A stretch of DNA of 64,000 nt, taken from positions 26,098,224 to 26,162,223 of the forward strand of contig OZ007582.1 of assembly GCA_963931925.1 (NCBI GenBank), in the 5' to 3' direction. The position numbers and the translations under genes were made by a program. A model generated the notes under the pieces. The model was not told the origin of the DNA and made no database searches. It saw only the letters and a program-made list of their open reading frames with translations. This DNA is from Onchidella celtica (lineage: Eukaryota; Mollusca; Gastropoda; Systellommatophora; Onchidiidae). This document shows, piece after piece, positions 37,301-45,420 of the stretch. Every line of letters starts with the position of its first letter. Positions within the stretch are counted from its first letter, which is position 1.

Positions 37301-40300
37301 GACAAGAGTGAATGTAGGACACAGGTTTTTCTCATTTCTCCTATAATATCATTGATCAAATTCATCTGTTATGATTATAATGATGGCATAATAAAAATGC
37401 ATGAAGATCCACAAGCGATATTAGTGTTTCCTACCTGCTCCCGAAACATGAGGGATATAATCTCCATTATGTGCATGCACAGCATGCCTTTCCCGTCATC
37501 CGAGCTTGCTACAAACAAGATCAGATCTTCAATCCCACTTGTATGCAAAGTCCATAGAACTTGATCATGGATGCTGGCATCATCGTCTGTCCGCTGTCAC
37601 CAAAATAAGTGGTATGCATGTTGTAAAGATAACTATGCAAAGATGTCTGACAAACCGACATCACTCTTCCTATTATGACCACTTCCTAGATACCTGACAC
37701 CCTGAGCAATTCTCATTGAGAGTATGTAGTTACAACCTAATCCTACATAAGTTATGAAGAGAGAATGCGAAGCAGTTGGAAGAAATGCTCTGCTTTCATG
37801 TCCAGCATGAGGGCAGTTGGTAGAATAAGCTATATTTCTGTAACGCGTAAGTATGATACCCTGTCTCAATCACAGCAAAATTGGTTTACCTTATGCAATG
37901 CAACAACAACAAAAAAATTCCCCCTTGATTCCATCCGACAACCTTTATGACAGTTCTGAAATGTTCAAACACTCTCAGCCTTACAAAAACACATTTTGAG
38001 TTGTTGTTTCTTTACATTTTATTTATTTCATCCAACTATAGAACAACTATAGTATGATTATCAACCCCCCCCCCCCCTTTCAACTGAGACAAGAATGGAG
38101 AAGCTTTCAGTTGTCTACTCCATTCAACTGTAACCATTTCAATACTGTAAAAGAGTCAATAGTGCTGCAGACTTAAGTTTCACAGCAAATGTTCATTATT
38201 ATTATTTCATAGGATGACTTTCTGAAAGCAGCTGGTAAACTGTTATGGGTGAATAAAGAAATAAAACAGACAAAAAAGAAATCTGGATGTAACAAAAAAA
38301 CCTGTTCTCTCTGTGGATCAGGGGGAATCATGAGAATGTTCCGGATCAGCACAAACAGCCTTTCCAGCTGCAGTTTATCATCTTCCCTTCGCTTGTCCCA
38401 ATCCTGGAAGACAAAAGGAAAAAGGAAAATGTCACCATTTATTTTCATTTACCTTGCATTTCACCCCCTTTCAACACGTAACAACTTCACATGAATTTTC
38501 TCACAGTACCGCATACAGAAATCCCACTGAACAGAGGGATAAATTTCTGTCAGCCCTCAAATTCTCTCTTTGCCAAAGTTATTTCACAATTCATTTAGAA
38601 AGTGCAAAGAGAAAGATCCATGAATCACATATATATACAAAGATAACCCTTGAAGATGCAAAATAAGTTTTCAATTACTGAGTTACACGAGTTGCACAAA
38701 AGAAGCCCATATATTGCTTTAGAAAATGCAAGATCATAAACACTCGTGCCAGCTTCCCCACCATTCTACAAGGTATCAATCTTTGTTTTCAATGAACTTC
38801 CCTTCAACAGCAGATTACTTTACACCATAAACTGCACATATAAATGGCATCAAAACTTACCAGTTTTAGGATAGACAGAACCTTTTCTGCGATGACTGAA
38901 AAGAAATCCTCATCAATGAATGCCTGGGAAGAGAGATAATTACAAACAACCATGAACCATGAATGAAATGCTTGAAAATACACAGAGACAAGGAAAATAC
39001 CAGTACAAAGGAGATATAAAGACATCAACCTCTTTTTTCTTAAATTAAAAAAAAAAAAAAGACATGTTATAAAATATTTGACTCCACCAGTCATAAGAAT
39101 CTATCAACTTAGCATGGTTAACTAAAACAAAAAAAACTTCAAAATGTTATAAAATATTTGACTTCACAAGTCATAGGTCATAAGAATCTAAGGGGGACAC
39201 AGTGGCCTGGAGGCAAGGTGCTCGCCTCTCATGCCGAAGATACTGGGTTCGAATCCCGGTCTGTGCAGGCATGTTGGAATTTTGGGATTTTTCTCATATT
39301 TTCCTGTCCCTGATGCTATGGTAGATAGGACCGAACACCTAGTCATCTCGGATAAGGACGAAAAATATGGAGGGCCCATGTGCATGTTGCGCATGTTAAA
39401 GATACCTTAGCAGTTGGAAATCGAAAACAGCAGGCTGGACAGGCCGCTGCGCGGGCAAAATTTTATTTTAAAAAAAAAACAAAAAACGATCCCTATCACA
39501 ACAAGAAAAATAAAAACAAGAAAAGTGAGATGTAAATGCCAAGGGCAGCGAAACCTCCTAAAATAAAGAGCTAAACACAGTCATAAGAATCTATGTCCTC
39601 ATTGCACTGAATGTAATCAGACATGTGTGGATGACAAACAAAATACTATCATTCATGTAAAAGTAATATTTCTATAAAAGCAGTATAATGCTTAAGTTGC
39701 CATTGTGTGAACAGTAAAGCACTATACTTCAGTCTACATGGCCACAGACAACAAAATATGTCTGTCTAAAATCACAAGCAGGACAATTTTTCTTATAAAC
39801 AATTCATAATTTTTATCTAATTCACTTTCACCTTCACAGCCTGTGATTAAGGGGGGGGAAAAAAAAAAATCCAATATCTAACTCTGAATTTCACATCTCC
39901 TTTTCGTTAATTGGTTAACTGTATCATGATGGAATTTAAATATTTCCCTTTATACACACACAAAAAAAAAAAAAGTCAAATGTGCATGGTGAAGCGAAGA
40001 TCTTAGAATTTTTTTGCAGTTGAAACAACTCCCAAACCTCCTTGTAATCTTGCAAATAACCCTCAACTTCCAGGCAGTTGTGTCTCAATGTTTTCTCATC
40101 AGGAATTTCATTGTTGAAACATGCAGGCATTGGCTGTGTCAGGTTCACCAGGAGTCTGCAATAGACGGGTTGAAATTAATCTCACAAAATAAATATTTTA
40201 CATGGAATATATTAATTTAATATACACATACACAGCTCATGCCAATTTAGCATGTTTTTTTTGCATTGCAACATTAATAAAACTTACATGGGGACTGGAA

Positions 40301-41217
40301 AATCTCCACAGAGCTGAAAATGGACTGAAACCATTTGTAAGGCCCGAACCTAGAGCAGCTATTTACCTGAATATTTCCTATTTCATGAATACTTGATGGC
40401 ACATGAATATATACACTAGCTGAAGGCAGACAAAAAAATCATAATGGGGCTGAGGTCAGCCCAGGGAAGGATAATTCCCTCCTATGATAAATGGAAATTC
40501 TCATAAACGTTTAACATATTAAAATCATATACTGTGGTTCAACATTAATAGAATTACAAGGTTTTCTGGCTCAATCACTCTACTGCATCTATCCCAACTT
40601 TCTGAAAACTTACTTTATCACAGTTTCAAATAAGGCTCTTTCAGTGTGATAAAACTTGACCAGTGATATAAGATCACTCTGAACAATCTGAGCATGTCCA
40701 AGCTGTCGACGGATGTCACAAGTATCATTGTCACGACGAAGAAAGCGAATCAAATCTTTCACCGTTTCTGAAATAATTAGGCAAAATACAAACAGAATGG
40801 CGAAATACAAACAGAATGGCAAGACATAACCCCAGCCCATTAAAATCTGTACTAAATAAAATGTACTAAGGTACTATCTTTTACCGAAAAATAATGTGTA
40901 ACGCATTATCACTGTCGCTTTTCTTGGTGACAATTCAAATTCTAGATATAAGATGTGTGGACATAAAATTTAAAGTCTTGTGAATTTCTGAAACTAAAAA
41001 TTATAAAGTGAAATTGCATTCCTTTGTCCTCTGTAAGCTCTGTCTAAGATCCTGTTTTTAATGCAAAAGTTTATCACTCTAACTTCCAGTGGTGTGGTAG
41101 CCAAAAAAATGTGTAATAAATATTTCATTGCCAACCTAAGCAATCAGGCTCCTTGGTGTATTTATTTCCTTCCAAATAGCCCAGTGCACTACACGTTGCT
41201 TGAAGCTCAATATCCAT
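7330..41217 (-). CDS. TIMELESS: TIMELESS (replication-fork protection complex subunit), C-terminal exons not in view
   Basis: Sixteen coding exons in reading order: 41217-41136, 40767-40614, 40155-40038, 38923-38861, 38403-38302, 37593-37435, 21708-21644, 21116-21048, 20649-20385, 19862-19750, 18880-18773, 18386-18283, 16852-16774, 16017-15878, 9006-8874, 7508-7330. All junction phases agree and introns are GT-AG (two weaker donors, GTTTGG and GTTTTT). The product starts [17 protein letters not shown]. It follows vertebrate TIMELESS block by block: [65 protein letters not shown], a Lys-rich stretch, PFDAASE, and [16 protein letters not shown]. About 644 residues are encoded against roughly 1,200 in human. 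The known role of the family is to bind TIPIN and travel with the replisome; it is the Timeout/Tim-1 type rather than the insect clock TIM. An upstream acceptor ends at 41232, so a 5' UTR exon exists. Intron 6 is 15.7 kb and full of transposons. The 3' half is either beyond the left edge or lost. Confidence 0.93.
7509..8873. other. TIMELESS intron 15, nothing recognised
   Basis: AT-rich sequence with no coding block matching the neighbouring exons and no terminal repeats that I can pair. Confidence 0.4.
9220..9990. mobile_element. piggyBac-like MITE (non-autonomous) flanked by TTAA
   Basis: TTAA stands at 9216-9219 and 9991-9994. The left end reads CCCATACCCCGCGC and the right end, on the other strand, CCCTCACCCTGCAC, an imperfect inverted repeat starting CCC, as is usual for piggyBac elements. 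Inside both ends lie further mirrored blocks (CGTAAAGCCC against CGTAAGCCC, and the palindrome GGTCAGTGACC). It is GC-rich at the ends and codes for nothing. It sits in TIMELESS intron 14. The superfamily call rests on the TTAA duplication and terminal CCC only. Confidence 0.62.
9995..11492. other. TIMELESS intron 14 sequence between two transposons, nothing recognised
   Basis: AT-rich, with short homopolymers. No coding resemblance and no paired repeats seen. Confidence 0.35.
11493..15496 (+). mobile_element. Apparently complete RAG1-related DNA transposon
   Basis: A 15-bp exact inverted repeat, GGTATTCTAGTTGCC, lies at 11493-11507 and, reversed, at 15482-15496. It continues imperfectly inward as GC-rich sequence on both sides. 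The 4.0-kb interval contains one long open frame (12053-14905) with about 560 bp of leader and 590 bp of trailer, as expected for a single-gene cut-and-paste transposon. I could not find a convincing target-site duplication: the five bases outside are AAAGC on the left and ACCTC on the right. The exact ends are therefore less certain than the interior. The element lies in TIMELESS intron 14, opposite to the gene. Confidence 0.7.
12053..14905 (+). CDS. RAG1-like transposase, 950 residues, uninterrupted
   Basis: The start is set at ATG 12053 (context AAAATGG); an in-frame ATG at 11945 would add 36 unremarkable residues. N-terminal region: ERCRTCGG (C17, C20), then [10 protein letters not shown], then [13 protein letters not shown] (C112, C115). 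This follows the order SICRICG ... IHPTEFCHNC ... WHPHTPSCDIC of vertebrate RAG1. A Ser/Thr-rich linker follows. The core has [12 protein letters not shown] (D493, matching RAG1 D600), [20 protein letters not shown] (D563, matching D708) running straight into CLWC (C582, C585, matching C727/C730), HILEKH (H872, H877, matching H937/H942) and HGEQGGE (E894 or E898, near E962). The distance from the second Asp to the first Cys is 19 residues, as in RAG1. RAG1 numbers are from memory. The likely job is cut-and-paste transposition. No RAG2-like partner is visible. Confidence 0.8.
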   Translation: MEHHEEHIHVERLHERCRTCGGRTLTKQQKRQKRKAKKCKDFENDILLAFGVSITGDLNHIHSSTICYSCVAMIGNIKRHAFKGSIVNARKLAQGSSHLWTEFQPHTRAADCVLCAQYLETSLESRHVSNDSTPHQDRDQTIISTAAACSTTTLEDIIPSPMTQNSTFEETAPTQTIACTIQDAIHHDITEATSATLHDTSNLSTTCSTTCEDTTLTENTPSSSSGLNEAELSGPPVATSTPHKPTKVMVDSNTSPAFKHDKLFSQSFELSPTRPLTQEERKLHTHFVRRQLNNSETNIFKCKTGGQPILLAKLTKTNKETSLAKETTKRKCTHLLSTIRTSIAGASQDSITTQHASERRQVKTATRKNICEEAGIKLKPQMSSQSVMAMKEATDLTWSQLRQQRRYLKEAGLMLPNEQEQRKAMEDLAADIVTEMEDFIDADGQTHRAAFGRVSNLSDFVVNILDKHKQNETLTWHDSTIPQDEIWVKFGGDHGKGSLKFTLQIANTQKANSKHNTFLVAMAKIKDSYENLETCTSVLQPKLAELSALVWQGKKIVLFLFGDYDFLAKIYGLSGAQGTYPCLWCLAPKSHMMKLQTHDSPARSLATIKHDYKRFKEVGLGLKKHVRHFHNSLHLPMLDVDPSHAAPPYLHILLGIVLKHHRLLEEAAHEIDVQLGLQAEDECKGVSASVKSYGSNWPKAEGLEERIRFLQGCVTLTNDEEERSRFQEKLSDAEEELLNLDFEPLSPRSGPICSQLDNILDKHNITPQSYHSRSFIGNHCHKYITAKVYKDITLFIIKKTQENTHNQSILTTAFVLRDKFNEINEAYAKVHTLISHGKPVPPDNIPHIHTCITRYMELFRCSFPNKIIPKQHILEKHCLPWIQKYGFGMALHGEQGGELIHASVAKLERRAAAIKNKQHQLQLVMQSQHLQTSPELQACAPPVKRRKTKS
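16926..17937. mobile_element. Tigger/pogo-like non-autonomous element, tentative
   Basis: The left end reads TA then CAGTAGACCATC; the right end, reversed, reads TA then CAGTGGAACTTGGTAATAAC, the style of pogo/Tigger ends, with TA on both sides. Internal similarity between the ends is weak and there is no transposase. It contains a foldback at 17736-17811. It sits in TIMELESS intron 12. Confidence 0.35.
17736..17811. repeat. Foldback of 76 bp with arms of about 30 bp
   Basis: AGGACATGCCAACAAGGG at the left end is mirrored by AGGACATGCTAACAAGGG read from the right end, continuing with few mismatches to a small loop. A short CCTTG pentamer array follows near 17831-17850. Confidence 0.7.
21709..23199. 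other. Left part of TIMELESS intron 6 before the Harbinger element
   Basis: No coding resemblance found. It contains a foldback (22416-22544) and a stretch near 22200-22260 with AACAGGGAG-type words that recur near 37160-37210, perhaps remnants of one dispersed repeat. Confidence 0.35.
22416..22544. repeat. Foldback with arms GAGACTGTTCACGCAA / reverse
   Basis: GAGACTGTTCACGCAA begins at 22416; its near-perfect reverse complement (TTGCGTGAACTGTCTC) ends at 22544, with about 95 bp between. TTAA lies just left (22406) but there is no matching TTAA on the right, so I do not call it a piggyBac MITE. Confidence 0.6.
23935..24990 (-). pseudogene. Remnant Harbinger transposase, interrupted by a LINE fragment
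   Basis: The upstream piece (about 24990-24660) reads [13 protein letters not shown], then [18 protein letters not shown], then [20 protein letters not shown], the C-terminal half of the DDE domain of PIF/Harbinger transposases. The downstream piece (about 24130-23935) reads [20 protein letters not shown], resembling the family's usual C-terminal end. Between them sits plus-strand LINE sequence (about 24142-24660). The first catalytic half and the start codon are missing, so it cannot encode an active enzyme. Confidence 0.72.
24142..24660 (+). mobile_element. Truncated non-LTR retrotransposon, 3' end only
   Basis: The plus-strand frames give the C-terminal end of a LINE ORF2: [77 protein letters not shown], and a final CDTC cysteine knuckle. 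One in-frame stop (near 24265) and a frame slip near the 3' end show decay. It is severely 5'-truncated and landed in the Harbinger transposase. Clade not determined. It is similar in layout to the fragment at 45421-46330. Confidence 0.7.
26280..26920 (-). pseudogene. RAG1-like transposase, C-terminal core, broken
   Basis: Across two frames it matches the intact protein at 12053-14905: [14 protein letters not shown] against [34 protein letters not shown] against the [20 protein letters not shown] block; [14 protein letters not shown] against [14 protein letters not shown]; and [20 protein letters not shown] against [20 protein letters not shown]. At least two frame changes and one stop are present. 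It belongs to the element at 25671-36852. Confidence 0.75.
27320..27481 (-). repeat. 3' LTR of the Gypsy element (short form)
   Basis: Begins TGTTAATCAG and ends ATTAACA. It matches the two outer parts of the 5' repeat at 35254-36040 almost base for base. Confidence 0.85.
27678..28499 (-). pseudogene. Integrase portion of the Gypsy element
   Basis: Carries the second half of a retroelement integrase core ([32 protein letters not shown]) and the downstream integrase tail. Part of the fossil at 27320-36040. Confidence 0.8.
28443..31602 (+). mobile_element. Full-length RTE-type LINE inserted in the Gypsy element
   Basis: A 12-bp target duplication ATATCTGGCAAA lies at 28431-28442 and 31603-31614. 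The element is 3.16 kb with one open reading frame, a very short 3' UTR and a 3' end made of ATG/TGA triplets (31584-31602), all typical of the RTE group. It is inserted opposite to the Gypsy reading direction. Because the frame is open throughout and the duplication is perfect, it is young. Confidence 0.9.
28595..31576 (+). CDS. LINE endonuclease-reverse transcriptase (RTE type), 993 residues
   Basis: The start is set at the first ATG inside the element (MKDNGQSRK); the open frame runs further upstream only through the target duplication. An apurinic-endonuclease domain comes first ([44 protein letters not shown]). A reverse transcriptase follows ([78 protein letters not shown]), with the catalytic FADD intact. 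The C-terminal part has GCETWNA and [10 protein letters not shown]. No gag-like ORF1 is needed in RTE elements. No stops or shifts are visible, so it may still be active. Such proteins are often mis-annotated as craniofacial development protein 2-like. Confidence 0.9.
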   Translation: MKDNGQSRKDATGPTAPSSSKSLRIASWNVRSMYEAGKSAQVTMEMRRYRLHILGVSETRWIQSGLKQLNTGEKILYSGREDKKHTEGVAIILSKHAQRSLRGWEPYGRRIILASFTTKNKNINMNIVQIYAPTNEATDEDKDDFYNQLQEIVDTLPRKDVNIIMGDANAKIGQDNTGYEDIMGCNGLGQMNENGERFASFCAFNSYVIGGSVFPHKRIHKATWISPDGVTENQIDHFCITRRFRRSLEDVIVQRGADVGSDHHMLLARLKLRLKKQGTRAGTKRRKFQVSLLAGDKKEEFQLTLRNRFKPLVDLEETVDLETHWAKVKGVFTSTCQDVIGEKKVEHKEWISQKSLDLIRIRRDLKERVNASRTRSSRVGNQEEYRASAKEVKKSIKKDKEEFIGMLAEKAEKAATGGHMRILYQTTKTLAGKYGKPEVPVKDYNRKAIFGKEAQAKRWIEHFNSLLNRPPPSNPPDILPARNDLPISCDPPTKAEINDAIKQLNRGKAAGPDQIPPEALKADAAGAAEGLHSLFSRIWIGGKFPKDWKEGHLVKLPKKGDLSNCSNYRGITLLSIPGKVFNRIILKRIQNATDQKLREEQAGFRSNRSTTDQIATLRIIVEQSLEWNSQLIVSFLDYEKAFDSIDRETLWRILRHYGIPEKMVNLIKSMYEGTSCRVVHDGELTDSFDIKTGVRQGCLLSPFLFILVIDWLMKETTSGGRNGIQWTPWTQLDDLDFADDLALLSHTHDQMQAKTTALNKISESIGLRIHPAKSKVLKIVAPLSEQVTVGDQPLEDVESFCYLGSIIDNKGGTEAEVKARIGKAQAAFTSLSKIWRTKDISLKTKLRIFNSNVKSVLLYGCETWNASQACIKRIQVFINRCLRKLLKIRWTDKVSNEIVWKRTRQNPVREEIGRRRWRWIGHTLRRPGNSITKKVLDWNPQGKRSRGRPRGTWRRARENDVQRSGKTWNNVKRLAHDREGWKVFVGGLYPDPG
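31701..34241 (-). pseudogene. Nucleocapsid, protease, reverse transcriptase, RNase H and start of integrase of the Gypsy element
   Basis: In order: cysteine knuckles ([19 protein letters not shown]), aspartic protease ([10 protein letters not shown]), Ty3/Gypsy reverse transcriptase ([21 protein letters not shown]), RNase H and the integrase zinc-binding head. The layout and knuckles resemble the Mag/SURL group. Part of the fossil at 27320-36040. Confidence 0.85.
34263..34769 (-). pseudogene. Gag-like region of the Gypsy element
   Basis: About 168 residues beginning [14 protein letters not shown], of the type seen at the start of Mag/SURL-group Gypsy elements. It lies directly upstream of the pol-like region. 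Confidence 0.7.
35254..36040 (-). repeat. 5' LTR of the Gypsy element (787 bp)
   Basis: Same TGTTAAT...ATTAACA borders as the partner repeat and adjacent to ACTGT. It contains a TATATATAAGG box near 35610 on the plus strand and T-rich stretches. It includes about 600 bp that the partner repeat does not show. Confidence 0.85.
36046..36175 (-). pseudogene. RAG1-like N-terminal CxxC remnant
   Basis: The minus strand reads [20 protein letters not shown] followed by KIVQDAK. This resembles the region of the intact copy around [15 protein letters not shown] and the IHPTEFCHNC segment of RAG1. It abuts the Gypsy element's target duplication, so the LTR retrotransposon landed inside this coding remnant. 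The match is short and the call is moderate. Confidence 0.45.
36853..37434. other. Right end of TIMELESS intron 6, nothing recognised
   Basis: Apart from short AACAGGGAG-type words also seen near 22240 there is no recognisable content. Confidence 0.35.
39191..39579 (+). mobile_element. tRNA-derived SINE with target duplication
   Basis: The head (about 39191-39265) is tRNA-like, with an A-box-like TGGCCTGGAGG and a perfect B box GGTTCGAATCC at 39246-39256. An unrelated body and an A-rich tail region follow. GTCATAAGAATCTA flanks both sides (39177-39190 and 39580-39593). The same AATCTA-containing segment also occurs once more just upstream (about 39090-39110), so part of the duplication may be older local repetition. 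Located in TIMELESS intron 3. Confidence 0.75.
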
Positions 41218-41783
41218 TGTGGCCAACTTTCCTACAATGGAAGAGATAAATTAATGATTTCCACGAATTTTCACTACTCAGCAAGTGGACAGTAAGACTA
41301 AGAGTCACAGACTTAAGAAATTTTCCTCTTAGACTCAAAATTTCACATCCCTTGCTCGCAAAATTTGGGAGGAGTTTTGAATGCAGTTGCAACTCAAGGC
41401 TATAATATAAATTTTTTTTTAACCTTTCAACCATTTGTTCATTATAAAACAGAAGCATCATCCATTTCAGAAAAACTGCAAAATGCATATGGCCAGATTT
41501 CCTTAGTCATCAAATATTCCAAACTGGGGGAATATATGGATCCCCACAAGGACACGACTTAAGGAGCAGCCCTGCACATGGGAAAAGGCCTCCCTATCAT
41601 AGGAATAAAATGGCACGAGATGTAATCAGAAGTCTTTCCTCTTTTTCTAATTAAATACGCCCGGTGAAATAAAGACAAGGCAAAAATTCTTCAAATTGTC
41701 CACTACTGTTGTATGATGAGACTTTAAGAATTGCCTGTGCATAGGAGGTGGCCGACTGTCCCTGGCAAATTATTCTTCTAGAC

Positions 41784-42411
41784 CAGGCATGGGCAAGCTT
41801 TTGTACAGTAAGGGACCAACCTGAAAAATGTGAGGATGCTGAGGGCCAGATACTCTCACCTCACAGAACAGTACTTCTATAAATTTACGAAGAGTTTAAT
41901 CAGCCGAGAATTGGTTTAAGTGATGTTTATAATAAAAAAAGCTAAGCATCTTTGCCTGTCAATCAGGAGTCCGTGGCTCAATTCTCAGGATGGTGCTTTT
42001 TTTCTTATAAGACTTTTATTAGTGGAGTTTTTTTTTCTTCTCAGTCTTTTCATTAGAAATCAATCTTTTTTAATCCAAGAACGATAATAGGGAATAACTG
42101 AGGGTTTTTTGTGTGTGTGTGAAAACTGTGATTAGTCAACACCAATACTGGAGGATTAATCCGGGCCGATATTGTTGGCAGATAAACCCAGGTAGTATCC
42201 ACCGATAATGTTGGAGAATAATGGCGGCCAAATACTATTTGGATGTTGATTTTTAAAGAAACAGTTCTTTTTTGATTTGGGGTTGTGGGGGGAGGTGTCA
42301 TATAGGCCCCTACATTTCCTTATTGTTCAGTGACCAGCGTGTAAAGTAATTTTCAATCAACCTCAGCAGCCGACCAAAATTTTTGGCGGGTCATAGGTTG
42401 CCTATAATCTG
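41784..42411. mobile_element. Degraded hAT-like non-autonomous element
   Basis: The left end reads CAGGCATGGGCAAGCTTT; the right end, reversed, reads CAGATTATAGGCAACCTATG then ACCCGCCAAA, in the style of hAT ends. The flanking 8-mers TTCTAGAC and CTCTATAC match at six of eight bases and fit the nTCTAGAn duplication preferred by one hAT group. No transposase. It lies in the 5' UTR intron of TIMELESS. Confidence 0.45.
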
Positions 42412-43292
42412 CTCTATACTCTGTATGGATGTTTCAAGTAGTTTACATGCAATACAGATGATAAACATTCAGAAAATAAAGCTGTTGCTTTTGGCATGAG
42501 TCGAATTCATAACTTCTTCCATCTGCTTTTATGAAAAGTTGAGAAACCAGAATGAAAGGCTCCTTGAAAGTTATGGCATGCTGTCGTCACATGAAGGCCT
42601 ACATTTCAAAAAAATTTTTTTTTATAATTCCATGAGCAGAAAATGTGCAATTTCATACCCAAGACAGCTAACACCTAAATTAAAATCTATCCCAAAAGCA
42701 ATGCTTTAAATTTCTAGGAGTAAGACAGATCAGTGGCATTATATATATTTAAATTCCCATATTGACTGGTACAAAATCTAGATCTAGATCTAAGTCTACA
42801 TTAGAACTTAGATCTAGATTTAGGCTAGGCCTATGTCCACTTCCATCCTTTAGTTCATTATTTTTCTTTCTAGATGTCTAATTTCCAGTTGCAGAAATAT
42901 TTTACTTGATGAAGCCTGCCACATTCCGTATGTTGGACTAGATATCCAGACTCTACCTATCAGTCAAGATATCCTAAAACTATCCCTTCCTTACCCATCC
43001 TTATGCCTAATCCTACATCATATTGAATCTCTTTCCCCTATTCCTTGCCCTTTCTCAACAAGGAAAGTAGCCTACAGACAGTACAGGCTACTGAGACTGT
43101 GAGAGTTCAAAATGGCCGGGACGTAAGAACTGTTACCCTGTACTTTTAATAGACCTAAGATCTAGTCTAGACTTTGGATGTAGAAAATTTTCTTCGAACC
43201 ATTACCAATTCAATTTCTCTTCACATTCTTGTAAATCTAGACTGGATCTCGACTCTCCCAGTCTAGAGATATATTTATAGCCTAAGATATAG

Positions 43293-43343
43293 AATCTAGA
43301 TCTAGATCTAGATCTAGATCTAGATTTTAGATCTAGATCTAGA
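43293..43343. repeat. CTAGAT hexamer array
   Basis: Several perfect TCTAGA-phase hexamers with one interruption. Shorter runs of the same hexamer occur near 42780-42825, 47810 and 60835, so the motif is dispersed in this part of the window. Confidence 0.85.
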
Positions 43344-43480
43344 CTCCCATTTTTTTTCCTTGCACAAGGGTAGAAATACACCCAAAACCTGCATAAACAT
43401 CTTCCCTAATACATAAATTCATCAAAAGTACCAACTAAGTGAATGATATTAAATGTTTGAAGTATGTGTACAAGTCATAC

Positions 43481-43560
43481 CTCCAATTTACACCGTGATA
43501 AGACTAAGAGTAAGAGGAAGCAAGCACTAAGCAGTCATGTTTGGCGCAAATTCCTAGGTT
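43481..43560 (-). promoter_or_regulatory. Candidate 5' UTR exon and promoter of TIMELESS with an E2F-like site
   Basis: The first coding exon of TIMELESS has an acceptor just upstream of its ATG, so a separate 5' UTR exon is required. A good donor (GTATGACTTG on the minus strand) ends a candidate exon at 43481. Within it lies TTTGGCGC (43540-43547), an E2F consensus; E2F control is known for replication genes. No transcript evidence is available here. Confidence 0.3.
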
Positions 43561-45420
43561 CATTTCCGGGTTAACTTGTTCGTACAACGAAAGCCTCGCC
43601 TAATACTTTCTAATTTCGAGGTTGACGACTTTTTTTTTCACCATCAATTTCATGCCCCCCCCCCCCCCTCTCTCTCTCTCTGTGTACATGACCGTTTACT
43701 TTTATCGGCCACTGTGAACCCACGTTCCCGGTTTGTTTGGGCTATCCCGATGATCACGTTTTCCAAACGTTTTCTCAAGTCAGTCGCGACGAAAAGATGG
43801 AAAGAGCCGGCAGATAGTGAGATACATGTAGGCCTATCCCCTTGAAGCTAAGGAAGATGATACCATAAGGGGTGTATCACACTAAACCCCGTCAGACAGC
43901 CAGGTGAGGGCAGACAAAAAGTGCACACCTTAATTTCCTATATTTTCTGAGTAAATCCGGGAAGACCCTAAGCCCGGGCAGGCACAGTCATTTTCTACCA
44001 TTATATTTATTTATATGTATTTATTTCTTTGGCATACTGATGGCAGTATTTCACTGTGTCTGACTGGGCTTAGTATGATTCCCCCCCCCCCCCCCCACCC
44101 CAAGGTAATTGGTCCACAGCTTCAGTAAATATTCATTGTCCTTATGATGATTAACTAAAAAAACAAATAAATGTCCACAACGAAGATTTACTTCGGGACA
44201 AATACACAGATCATTTATCTCATTCTCTCTCCAGCAAACACCTCTATCAAACAACAAACTCAATGTGGAAAAATTTTTTATGTCTTCTGTTGTTTATTTT
44301 TCCAAATAAAATAATGATTTATGTGGTATCTTTGAAAGTGAAACGATCAACTCCAGGCACATATGAAATAATGTTCAGCAAAGTAATTGTGTTACCCCCC
44401 CCCCCCAAATCATTCCTCTCATTAGAACAGATCAATGCAGACACCCTCCTCCCCTTCCCTTTTGGTTCTCAGAACAACAATAACAAGTCCAGTCATATGG
44501 CCTCTTGATCATTTGTATTTAGTGTTCCAATCCACAGACGGGCAATGCTCCAACCTTATTTCACATGTTCTGTGAAGACTCCTGCATGCTACTCTTGTAT
44601 TACGGACTGAAAAATGATCTCTAAAATCAGTAAATCAAATCATTTGTCTCATACTGATTGTCTCAGACATAAAGTTCTTTTTTCTCCTTCTGGTGTAAAC
44701 CAAAGAGGAGTTCATTCTATATCATGAGCTAAAAATATATAGCTAACCACTGAACAAAACAGAAAATTCAAATACTTTTTTGTTCACAGCCAACGTTCAA
44801 CTGATATTTGCTTTTAAAATCCCTGTTTCACAAATTTTACTCCTTAAAGTGACGTCTCTGATCAGAAGGGATGTACTAGTAAACTGCCCATCGATAGCAA
44901 GGTCATATTCATGTATAATCAATATAGCCTACATGTAGTGTTCGGCAAGCAGCCTGACATATTATATTGTGCATTATTATGGCAGAGAGGACAGCAACCA
45001 GCTTGAGAGATGAGTCCATGACAGAAGGTCAAAGTCATGAATGTGATTTTGGACAAAAAGTATCCTACTTCAACTTATGAAATGGCACAGAAAATCTGTT
45101 TAGATCTTATGATGGGAGACAACTTGGCGACATTATCTTAGAAAAATTCCCATTTTGAACCCCATCTTTTGAATTTGAATTGTAGCAAATGTGATGCTGC
45201 AACCATCTTCTGTCAGTCTCAGATGCACTAGAGTTAACTGCTGTCCCATATGAAATTAATGTGAACAGATGTCAGAAAATATTTCTGTCCACAATGACTC
45301 ATTGAAGATGCCAAGAGTGCTCGACCGAAATCAAGGAATTGCTACTGAAGAGATCACAACACGGAGAACAAACAGTTGTTTCCACAGACATATTTCTATC
45401 TAAAATAATCAGAGAATTGA
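43561..45420. other. Intergenic stretch between TIMELESS 5' end and a LINE fragment
   Basis: It holds long C homopolymers (about 43655, 44081 and 44395) and a TC run near 43670, and otherwise nothing recognisable. Confidence 0.4.

Noticed and set aside
39191-39265. A functional tRNA gene
   Set aside because: The B box is perfect but the stems do not close properly, and the sequence continues into a SINE body with target duplication.
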